From GW2011-AR1 sp964384965 (GTDB lineage Archaea; Nanobdellota; Nanobdellia; Pacearchaeales; GW2011-AR1), in assembly GCA_964384965.1 (NCBI GenBank), contig CAYLLR010000020.1, forward strand, positions 1 to 13,537: DNA of 13,537 nt, written 5' to 3'. This document shows, piece after piece, positions 6,509-12,477 of the stretch. Numbering within the stretch: position 1 is the stretch's first letter; the number at the start of each line of letters is the position of its first letter. The notes under the pieces are model-generated. The model ran no database searches, was not told where the DNA came from, and saw nothing but the letters and a program-made list of their open reading frames with translations. The position numbers were made by a program, and so were the translations under genes.

Positions 6509-7951
6509 TCAATCTTTTTCTTGAATTCCTTTTTTTGTTTTCTTTTTTTCTTCATTCTCTCTCATCTTGTTAATTCCTTCTTTTTTTCTATTAGACTCTT
6601 TTTCTTTTTTCTCATCTTTGTTCAGTCCTCTTCCTTCATTTTTGGAGTTCTCCCTTTCTTTAATCCTGAATTCTGAATTTTTTTCTATTTGGTTTTTGGT
6701 TAATCCTGTTCGGGACATTATCTCTAACATTATTTTTTTCCTGTCTGCCGTATCCAGTGTAAATCTTTTTTCCGTTCCATTGATTTTAACTTTAACTTTT
6801 GTAATTCCATTTTCCGCTTCAACTTCTATTTCAACTTCCTGGTTTGGTTTTTCTTTTTTAATTTTTAAAATGTTTTTTACTTCGGATACAGAAAGTCCCG
6901 TTCTACGAACTATTTCAGAAATTATTTTTTCTTTGTCTGAACTATCTAAAATAAATCTAGTCTTTACGCCAGAAATATCTATCCTTATTCTAGATTTGTT
7001 ATTCTCTATTTCAACTTCAATTTCTTTTTCCGATTCTGTTTCTTTCTCAAATTGTTTTTTATAGTTCTCTATCTGTCTTTCGGCTATACTCGAGAACCTC
7101 AAAGATTTCTTATAGTCTCTTACAAAATAAGACTCCTTCGCACGGTCAAGAATTTTCAGGGATAAAAAAATTCCCTTCCTCGTTACCGAACTATTTATTC
7201 TCCTCTTTGTTCTGTTAATTTCTTCTTCTACATCTCTGATTTTCTCCCACGCTTTTTCCTTTCGGATTTCCTTTAATCCACTCTTTTCTTCTAAACTCCC
7301 AATTTCGTCTTCCAATTCTTTCTCATTCTTATCCGATTCTTGTTTCATCCTCGTTTTTGTTTTTTCCTTTTCATTTTCAATTTCTATTTCAACTTCCCCG
7401 GTCTTATTTTTCAAACTTTCTAAAATAGAATCTCGTAATTCTTGTCGTTTTAGAGAAATATTCCCTTTAATTTTTATTTTAACCTTCAATTCTCCCATGA
7501 CTTCTTCAATTTCAGTTTTGTGTTCCTCTAAATCTTTTTCTATTTCAATTTGGTCCTTCATTTCCTCCGTGGAATTATCTCTTTTTATTTTCTTCACAGA
7601 AGATTGAACGACTTCTAAAGCATCCAAATATTTTTGTTGAGCTATTTTGGAATCTTCTATTTTACCTTCATCCATCATTTTTTTTATCTCCATTAATCTT
7701 TCTCTTGCGATGTCTAATCCCTTTTTTGCCTTTTCAGTCGGACTAAAAGTTAAAGCAAGATTTATTTTGTCCAAAGCCACATCCAAAAAATATAAAAAAG
7801 AATCTGGGGTGGTTCCTGCACTTATTGAGGCATTATTTGTTTCTATCGAATTTCCCGTTATCTGATAGGCCAAAGCAGTCTGGGAAACCAAGAAGAAAAC
7901 CATTATAGAGAAGCTCAGGAGGAAAAAACTCTTTTTATTTTTTAAATCCAT
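6509..7951 (-). CDS. Secreted or surface protein with DUF5667-like domain and duplicated C-terminal module
   Basis: A 480-aa exported protein. Residues 1-29 form a signal peptide or anchor (basic KNKK, hydrophobic 9-28, ALA-Y). Residues ~46-122 match the DUF5667 pattern: TTPDSFLYFLDVALDKINLALTFSP, quoted in part as residues 47-66 and on, then a long helix KAKKGLDIARERLMEIK. A highly charged Lys/Glu coiled region follows to ~305. Two copies of a ~55-residue module come next: about 309-365 and 371-428, each with an alternating-charge strand (IEVEIE / VEIEVEAE), a KTRFILDSSD / EKRFTLDTAD segment and a RRTGLS / SRTGLT helix. The tail (430-480) is very Lys/Glu-rich. NxS/T sites (for example N126, N164, N182) could be glycosylated. 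DUF5667 has no established function that I know of. A TATA-like element lies 31 nt upstream. Confidence 0.75.
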   Translation of the reverse strand: MDLKNKKSFFLLSFSIMVFFLVSQTALAYQITGNSIETNNASISAGTTPDSFLYFLDVALDKINLALTFSPTEKAKKGLDIARERLMEIKKMMDEGKIEDSKIAQQKYLDALEVVQSSVKKIKRDNSTEEMKDQIEIEKDLEEHKTEIEEVMGELKVKIKIKGNISLKRQELRDSILESLKNKTGEVEIEIENEKEKTKTRMKQESDKNEKELEDEIGSLEEKSGLKEIRKEKAWEKIRDVEEEINRTKRRINSSVTRKGIFLSLKILDRAKESYFVRDYKKSLRFSSIAERQIENYKKQFEKETESEKEIEVEIENNKSRIRIDISGVKTRFILDSSDKEKIISEIVRRTGLSVSEVKNILKIKKEKPNQEVEIEVEAENGITKVKVKINGTEKRFTLDTADRKKIMLEIMSRTGLTKNQIEKNSEFRIKERENSKNEGRGLNKDEKKEKESNRKKEGINKMRENEEKKKTKKGIQEKD

Positions 7952-7971
7952 ATATTAAAACAGTCTAAATT

Positions 7972-7982
7972 CTTTAAAAAAC
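7972..7982 (-). promoter_or_regulatory. TATA-like element of the DUF5667-like gene
   Basis: On the minus strand this reads GTTTTTTAAAG and begins 31 nt before the ATG at 7951. It is a weak TATA match but in the position seen at other leaderless genes of the window. Confidence 0.35.
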
Positions 7983-8045
7983 TTTCTGAACAAAGGATTT
8001 TTTTATGAGTTTAGTTAAAAGGTTAAGGACAAAGTGAACCATATC

Positions 8046-8054
8046 TTTAAAAAA
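8046..8054 (+). promoter_or_regulatory. TATA-like element of the 47-aa membrane peptide
   Basis: TTTAAAAAA starts 31 nt before the ATG at 8077. The match is weak; its value is the shared spacing with other promoters here. Confidence 0.3.
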
Positions 8055-8076
8055 TGTGGTTACTATTTTATACTCT

Positions 8077-8220
8077 ATGAAAAATACGAAGGTTGTAATC
8101 TATTCGATATTTGCCCTTGGTTTCATAGTTTTAACTTTTTTGGTTGATTGGATGTTCATAATCGGGGCTGTGGTATTGGTGGTTTTGAATCAAAAGGAAT
8201 TGATGAAGAAAAGAAAATAA
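8077..8220 (+). CDS. 47-aa small membrane protein, unknown
   Basis: A short ORF, ATG at 8077 and TAA at 8218-8220, starting MKNTKVVIYSIFALGF. A basic N-terminus is followed by a continuous hydrophobic stretch (about residues 6-37) interrupted only by an Asp-Trp (LVDW, 22-25), which could form one long helix or a two-helix hairpin, then a polar basic end NQKELMKKRK. No family is recognised. The charge pattern (basic ends, hydrophobic middle) and a TATA-like element at the right distance suggest a real gene in an otherwise empty 411-bp spacer. It resembles in style the 62-aa protein at 5292. Confidence 0.5.
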   Translation: MKNTKVVIYSIFALGFIVLTFLVDWMFIIGAVVLVVLNQKELMKKRK

Positions 8221-8281
8221 ACCTCTCATCTCCTCAATCATTTAAAATTTATCAAAATTACCCTCCATGAACGTTAAAAAC

Positions 8282-8293
8282 CCAAAATTTTGG
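8282..8293. promoter_or_regulatory. 12-bp palindrome upstream of the redox operon promoter
   Basis: CCAAAATTTTGG is a perfect palindrome 40 bp upstream of the operon TATA box. It could be an operator or activator site for a dimeric regulator. Its AT core makes chance occurrence possible. Confidence 0.3.
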
Positions 8294-8332
8294 TGATTTA
8301 GCCTATTTTTTTAGATTTGTTCACACCCTAAA

Positions 8333-8343
8333 GTATATAAAAA
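8333..8343 (+). promoter_or_regulatory. Promoter of the seven-gene redox operon
   Basis: GTATATAAAAA, preceded by the purine-rich AAA of CCCTAAA as a possible BRE, starts 30 nt before the ATG at 8363. This is the best TATA box in the window. Gaps of 18 nt, 9 nt or overlaps between all later genes leave little room for another promoter before 13526. Confidence 0.65.
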
Positions 8344-8362
8344 TTGGTTTTAGTATATCTCG

Positions 8363-9076
8363 ATGGGAAGGCAAAAAACTGAAAAATCTTATCTTGACAA
8401 GATTCTCAAAGACAAAACTAATCGGACATACCTCTATCTCATATTAATTTTCGTAGGATACATTTTATTTCTCTCTCAGATGAATTTATCTATCGCCAAA
8501 TTAGAAGTTAAGATGATTTCTGGAGATATAGGAGGAGACTCAACCGGTTTAATTTCACTTCCACCAGGAACTTCTGAAGGAAAGATTGTTGCAGCAATGC
8601 TTCCTCAAGATAAAGACCTAAATAGGCCCTATTCTTGGAAAGGAAATGTGGTGACGCTGACCGTTCAGAAACCAGGTAATGGCTATGACATGCTCGTCGA
8701 TATGGAAAGGTCAATCCCCCTATCAGATTTGACTTCAGAACAAAAATCAAGATATGATTCTTTAACTCGAAATAATTATCACCCTTGTTGTAATGCTCCT
8801 CTAAGTGCATGTGGAGGTAAACACTCTGTCGCCACAAAAGGCTTAATTAAAAAATTACTGAAGGAAGGTTGGACGGACGAGCAAATATCAAAAGAGGTAT
8901 TTTTGTGGCAAAGGTTCTGGTGGCCAAAACATTATTCTCAAATGGCAATATACCTTGTTTCACAAGGAATAGATCCGAGTAAAATAAGCCCAAAGGAGTG
9001 GGTTAGTAAAGATTATTCAACAATCCGATCGGGAAGAGTTGTTGCAGCTGAATTAAAAAAATTAAATTTAAAATAA
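8363..9076 (+). CDS. Membrane-anchored protein with His-Pro-Cys-Cys...Cys...His motif
   Basis: A 237-aa protein, first in the redox operon. A basic N-terminus (1-22) and one membrane helix (about 23-40) predict a C-terminal domain outside the cell. After a Gly/Ser/Pro-rich stretch (52-72), residues 139-154 carry YHPCCNAPLSACGGKH, giving His140, vicinal Cys142-Cys143, Cys150 and His154. A helical segment follows (GLIKKLLKEGWTDEQISKEV), then an aromatic run (WQRFWWPKH, 182-190). The helix after the Cys motif, with its 'gwtDEqI' turn, is reminiscent of CcmH-type or PCYCGC-type proteins, but I cannot assign it to a family. Metal or persulfide binding, or thiol exchange, are possible roles. It is translated from a leaderless start. 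Confidence 0.7.
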   Translation: MGRQKTEKSYLDKILKDKTNRTYLYLILIFVGYILFLSQMNLSIAKLEVKMISGDIGGDSTGLISLPPGTSEGKIVAAMLPQDKDLNRPYSWKGNVVTLTVQKPGNGYDMLVDMERSIPLSDLTSEQKSRYDSLTRNNYHPCCNAPLSACGGKHSVATKGLIKKLLKEGWTDEQISKEVFLWQRFWWPKHYSQMAIYLVSQGIDPSKISPKEWVSKDYSTIRSGRVVAAELKKLNLK

Positions 9077-9082
9077 AATTAT

Positions 9083-9089
9083 AGGAGGT
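9083..9089 (+). promoter_or_regulatory. Strong Shine-Dalgarno site for the GGC-tail protein
   Basis: AGGAGGT lies 5 nt before the ATG at 9095, one of the two strongest Shine-Dalgarno matches in the window. It suggests this small protein is made in larger amounts than its operon neighbours (inference). Confidence 0.6.
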
Positions 9090-9094
9090 TAAAA

Positions 9095-9322
9095 ATGGAA
9101 AAAAATACTTTGGTGTTGATCGGTGTATTAGCGGCAATGGTGTTGATAGCAGGAGTGCAATTTTTTCAGTTCAATGCATTAACAAGCAACTTAGGTAATA
9201 TAAAACTAAGTGGAAATGTTGCACCCGTAGCAAGCAGTCCGACGCCAACTTCATCTGGTAGTGGAAGTGGAAACTTACCAGGCGTACTATCTAATCTACC
9301 TTCACAAGTAGGTGGTTGTTAA
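9095..9322 (+). CDS. Small membrane-anchored protein ending in Gly-Gly-Cys
   Basis: A 75-aa protein with one hydrophobic segment (about 5-25, TLVLIGVLAAMVLIAGVQFF) and a low-complexity Ser/Gly/Pro/Thr linker (47-59). The C-terminus is LPGVLSNLPSQVGGC, the final residue being its only cysteine. The short N-terminus and helix predict the tail outside the membrane. A single terminal Cys on a flexible tether would suit a thiol carrier, a persulfide or metal shuttle, or a mixed-disulfide partner for the three-thioredoxin protein encoded next. I know no named family. It has a strong ribosome binding site and sits 18 nt after the previous gene. Confidence 0.65.
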   Translation: MEKNTLVLIGVLAAMVLIAGVQFFQFNALTSNLGNIKLSGNVAPVASSPTPTSSGSGSGNLPGVLSNLPSQVGGC

Positions 9323-9331
9323 ATATTAAAA

Positions 9332-10480
9332 ATGAAAAAAAAGAATTTGAACGATTCACTTAGAAGTTTGGAGAAGACAATAATAAAAAATAGAAATAGA
9401 ATCTTTTTAATTTTAGTTTCGTTGCTGTTTCTAATTTTCTTACTAAATAGTTTTTTTACAATTAGCTCAGGCTACACATTAAATAAGAAAATATTGGAAA
9501 TAAAGGAGTTTAATGAACCAATTAATCTGAGTTTGTCAATTATAGATTGTAACGAATGTTTCAACGTCTCTTCTATTGTAGATTCTATAAAAAATAAAAA
9601 TGTAAATATTCTGCAAGAAAAATCTTTTGATAAGGATTCAAATCAAGCAAAGGAACTAATTTCTAAATACAACATCAAAAAATTACCTTCCATAATCATC
9701 ACGGGAGAGATAAATAGTAGTAAGGTTAATTTTAACAATTTTGAATTAAAAGATGATGCATTAATTCTCAATAAAACAAATGCCCCTTATTTTGATATGG
9801 CATCAAACAAAATTAATGGAAAAGTTGAGATTTTTGAAATTGTCGATTCTTCTTGTAAAGAGTGTGTTAAATTAAGTTCAATTCCCTTAAGCTTTGCTAA
9901 ATTAGGGGTTTTAATATCTGATTGGAAAAAAATAGAATATAACTCTAATGAGGGAAAAAAATTAATTAATAAATTCGGAATCAAAGAAATTCCTTCAGTT
10001 TTAATTTCCACAGAAATAAATTATTATAAGGACCTTAGAGATAGCTTGAGCAAACTCGGATTAAATGAAAAACAAGGGTTTTACATTCTACACGCAACAC
10101 AACCTCCTTACCGGGATTTATCCAAGAATAAAATTACCGGTCTAGTTAATCTAATAATGTTAACAGATAAATCATGTGCAAGTTGTTACAATGTTAGCAT
10201 AAATAAACAAATCCTCAACCGATTTGGAATGGTTATCCAAGATGAAAAAACTTATGATGTAAGTTCTCCAAAAGGAAAGTTGTTTGTTTCAAAATATGAT
10301 ATCCAGAAAGTTCCAATAATAATTTTGTCCTCGGAAGCAGGAAAATATGATTCTTTTGTAAGAGTATGGAAATCTGTTGGAAGCGTAGAAAGCGATGGGT
10401 GGTTTGTGATGAGGAGTCCCGAAGCGTTGGGAACTATAAAAAATATTGTTAATAATACAATAATTGGGACAAGGAAATGA
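9332..10480 (+). CDS. Membrane-anchored protein with three tandem thioredoxin-like domains
   Basis: A 382-aa protein: basic N-terminus, one membrane helix (about 24-43), then three thioredoxin-like repeats predicted outside. CxxC pairs are C73-N-E-C76, C175-K-E-C178 and C282-A-S-C285. Each is followed exactly 43 residues after the second Cys by the Pro of a thioredoxin cis-Pro loop: KLPSIII (P119), EIPSVLI (P221) and KVPIIIL (P328). Before each cis-Pro is a KYNIK/KFGIK/KYDIQ helix end. Repeats are joined by matching linkers (APYFDMASNKINGKV and PPYRDLSKNKITGLV). The CxxC centres lack the usual WCGPC and CPxC dipeptides, so redox potentials may be unusual. It probably carries out disulfide exchange with CcdA as electron donor. 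It overlaps the next gene by 4 nt (ATGA). Confidence 0.85.
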   Translation: MKKKNLNDSLRSLEKTIIKNRNRIFLILVSLLFLIFLLNSFFTISSGYTLNKKILEIKEFNEPINLSLSIIDCNECFNVSSIVDSIKNKNVNILQEKSFDKDSNQAKELISKYNIKKLPSIIITGEINSSKVNFNNFELKDDALILNKTNAPYFDMASNKINGKVEIFEIVDSSCKECVKLSSIPLSFAKLGVLISDWKKIEYNSNEGKKLINKFGIKEIPSVLISTEINYYKDLRDSLSKLGLNEKQGFYILHATQPPYRDLSKNKITGLVNLIMLTDKSCASCYNVSINKQILNRFGMVIQDEKTYDVSSPKGKLFVSKYDIQKVPIIILSSEAGKYDSFVRVWKSVGSVESDGWFVMRSPEALGTIKNIVNNTIIGTRK

Positions 10481-10734
10481 GAAAGAATAAATCTCCAATC
10501 CTCGCAGGATTATTAAATTTTTTGTTTTTTGGTATTGGTTATATTTATCTCGGAAAAAGAAAAACATTTGGATGGATGATTTTTTTTGCTGCCATCGTGA
10601 TGACGATAGAATATTTTTTAGGAACTTTAAGTCATTTAAATAACCTTTTTGATACACATACAATTAGTTTTATGTTAGTTTCATTGGCGGTTGCGGTTGA
10701 TGGGTATTTGTTAGGGAAGGAAAATGAGTTCTGA
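10477..10734 (+). CDS. Small TM2-like membrane protein
   Basis: An 85-aa integral membrane protein with about three hydrophobic segments (9-26, 32-50, 63-79). The opening KSPILAGLLNFLFFGIGYIYLGKRK, quoted in part as residues 5-24, followed by GWMIFF, resembles the TM2-domain pattern of a hydrophobic helix, a Gly-rich turn and 'YLGr...G'. The DGYLLGKE end is also seen in small archaeal membrane proteins of this type. It has no Cys, so it does not itself take part in thiol chemistry; an assembly or accessory role is inferred only from operon position. Its ATG overlaps the upstream stop (ATGA) and its end overlaps the next gene by 11 nt. Confidence 0.65.
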   Translation: MRKNKSPILAGLLNFLFFGIGYIYLGKRKTFGWMIFFAAIVMTIEYFLGTLSHLNNLFDTHTISFMLVSLAVAVDGYLLGKENEF

Positions 10735-11215
10735 GAATATAAAAAAAAGCTTGAAGATATTGATTGGAAATAAATTTTATCTATTTTTAGCGATAGGGGT
10801 AATGATTGGTTCAGGATATCTATTATATTTACTTTCCAATATCTCAATGCTCCCCTATATGAGCAGTAATTTGTTCATCATTTTTTCCTTGGGATTGTCT
10901 GTTTTGATTTCTTTCCTTTTTGGTATTGATGTTTCACTTATTATTTACAAATTTAATCTATCAAAAAAAATGGGCTTAAAAGAAAATTCTTCAAGTATTT
11001 TAGGGATTATAGGGGGAACGCTTGGGTCGGGTTGTCCTGTTTGTGGAGCAACTCTTATTGGGATAGTTGGCGTTTCTGGAGGACTTGCAGCTTTACCTTT
11101 TAATGGTCTTGGATTAAAAGTATTGAGTTTTGGATTATTATTATTTGCAACATATAAGGTTTCTGAGAGCATTTTTAATTGCAAAAAGTGCAAAATAAAA
11201 GGAGGCAAAAAATGA
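10724..11215 (+). CDS. Four-helix membrane protein with CPVC and CKKC motifs
   Basis: A 163-aa membrane protein with segments at about 18-38, 49-75, 92-122 and 129-150. The third carries GSGCPVCGATLIG (101-113; C104, C107) in or at the edge of the membrane, followed by the distinctive VSGGLAALPFNGLGLKVLS. A second pair, C153-K-K-C156, lies in the basic C-terminal tail. By the positive-inside rule the N-terminus, the 76-90 loop and the C-terminal CKKC are cytoplasmic. A protein with a membrane CxxC and a cytoplasmic CxxC could pass electrons or bind a soft metal across the membrane (inference). I recall similar 'CPxC...GGLA..PF.GL..K' proteins in archaea but no assigned function. It overlaps the next gene by 4 nt. 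Confidence 0.7.
   Translation: MSSENIKKSLKILIGNKFYLFLAIGVMIGSGYLLYLLSNISMLPYMSSNLFIIFSLGLSVLISFLFGIDVSLIIYKFNLSKKMGLKENSSSILGIIGGTLGSGCPVCGATLIGIVGVSGGLAALPFNGLGLKVLSFGLLLFATYKVSESIFNCKKCKIKGGKK
11199..11205 (+). promoter_or_regulatory. Shine-Dalgarno site that fixes the rhodanese start
   Basis: AAGGAGG lies 6 nt before the ATG at 11212. This favours that ATG over the in-frame TTG at 11179 inside the upstream gene. Confidence 0.6.
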
Positions 11216-12477
11216 AGGGAAACTTATCTGAAATTCTAAATAAAAAAAGGAATTTCATTTTCGCATTTATTTTAGGAACTTTTTTAATTTTAGGGACAAT
11301 CTATCTAATTAATCCAATGGATGAAAAATCCTTAGGAAATTTTGATATTTCAAAAATTGAAAAATTAAATAAAATTATTTTTATTTTACCAAACATGGAT
11401 AGGGATATGTGTGATACCTTTCCAAAAAGAATTGTAACCTCTCTTGAAAGTTTAAATGGGGTCGTCGATGCTTCTTTTGACTTTGATAATCATTCCGTTA
11501 CAGCCTATTATGATCCCGAATTTATTTCCAAGAAAGATATTTTGACATATGATATTTACTCGTGGACGAAGGTTGATTTTGTCAGCGACGAAAGTGTGCC
11601 TGTTTCTCTTGCCAAAGGACTTTATAAAAATCGTGAAAAAGATGATAATCCGGTGATGCCGAAAAATGGAATGTCAGACGTAACTCCCGAGGAAAATCAG
11701 AAAATGATTGATGCACAAAACTTTCCCTCCTTTGTTAATACTAAATGGTTATCTGAAAATATAGATAATGTAAAAGTTATAGAAATGGGGCATAGGGAAA
11801 ATTATAATGGCGCCCATATAAAGGGGTCTGTGAATATTCAAATAAATGAAATTAGAACTACAAATAATGGGATAGTAGAGCAGATATTAAATAAAAAATC
11901 CTTCGAGGAGCTTATGAAAAGTAGGGGAATCTCAAATAAGGATAGGGTAGTAATTTATTCGAGCAAAAGTTTAACTCATGCTTCGCGGCTTTATTGGACA
12001 TTAAAATATTATGGGCACAAAAATATTGCGATTCTCGACGGAGGAAAAAATTTAATTCCTAAAGAAGATTTGGTGACAGAAAAAACAAAAATTAATCCTT
12101 CAAACTATTCAGCTAAAATAAATGATAAAATTGTTGTGGATTCAACCTATGTGTTAAAAAATTTAAAAAATTCTGGAATCATTCTCCTCGACGTAAGAAG
12201 TAAAGAAGAATTCGAAAGAGGGCATATACCTGGGGCAATTAATATTGATTGGAATACCCTCCTAAATCCTGACGGTACTTTGAAAAAAACAGGGGAACTA
12301 AAATCCATTTTAAAAGATGTTAATAAAGATAAAGAAATTATTGTCTATTGTGTGTCTGGAACAAGAGCGAGTTATATGTGGTTTGTTCTAACAGAAGTTT
12401 TGAAATATTCAAATGTGAAATTGTTTGACGGATCAATGATTGAGTGGAATTATAAAAAATTACCCTTGGAAAAATGA
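11212..12477 (+). CDS. Membrane-anchored HMA-like plus tandem rhodanese protein
   Basis: A 421-aa protein with a membrane helix at about 14-33 and the rest predicted outside. Residues ~52-112 resemble a heavy-metal-associated (HMA) ferredoxin-like domain: KIIFILPNMDRDMC, then SLESLNGVVDASFDFDNHSV and YYDPEFISKKDIL. Where HMA has CxxC, only one Cys (C67) remains. Two rhodanese domains follow. The first (~173-285) keeps the HRENYNGAHIKGSVNI signature but has Ser250 in place of the active Cys, as non-catalytic N-terminal rhodanese domains usually do. The second (~305-421) has DVRSKEEFERGHIPGAINID (327-346) and an active-site loop starting C380 (CVSGTRA). It probably transfers sulfane sulfur from thiosulfate or mercaptopyruvate. 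Rhodanese outside the membrane is uncommon. It overlaps ccdA by 4 nt (ATGA). Confidence 0.85.
   Translation: MKGNLSEILNKKRNFIFAFILGTFLILGTIYLINPMDEKSLGNFDISKIEKLNKIIFILPNMDRDMCDTFPKRIVTSLESLNGVVDASFDFDNHSVTAYYDPEFISKKDILTYDIYSWTKVDFVSDESVPVSLAKGLYKNREKDDNPVMPKNGMSDVTPEENQKMIDAQNFPSFVNTKWLSENIDNVKVIEMGHRENYNGAHIKGSVNIQINEIRTTNNGIVEQILNKKSFEELMKSRGISNKDRVVIYSSKSLTHASRLYWTLKYYGHKNIAILDGGKNLIPKEDLVTEKTKINPSNYSAKINDKIVVDSTYVLKNLKNSGIILLDVRSKEEFERGHIPGAINIDWNTLLNPDGTLKKTGELKSILKDVNKDKEIIVYCVSGTRASYMWFVLTEVLKYSNVKLFDGSMIEWNYKKLPLEK

Noticed and set aside
6567..7064. Plus-strand 165-aa open frame opposite the DUF5667-like gene
   Set aside because: Its Ser/Phe-rich composition is the antisense shadow of charged coiled sequence; the minus-strand frame has a signal peptide and repeats.
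8268..8297. Nine-codon ORF before the redox operon promoter
   Set aside because: Too short, upstream of the TATA box, and with no ribosome binding site.
11179..11211. TTG start for the HMA-rhodanese gene, 11 codons upstream
   Set aside because: The ATG at 11212 has a well-placed AAGGAGG and forms a standard ATGA overlap with the upstream gene.
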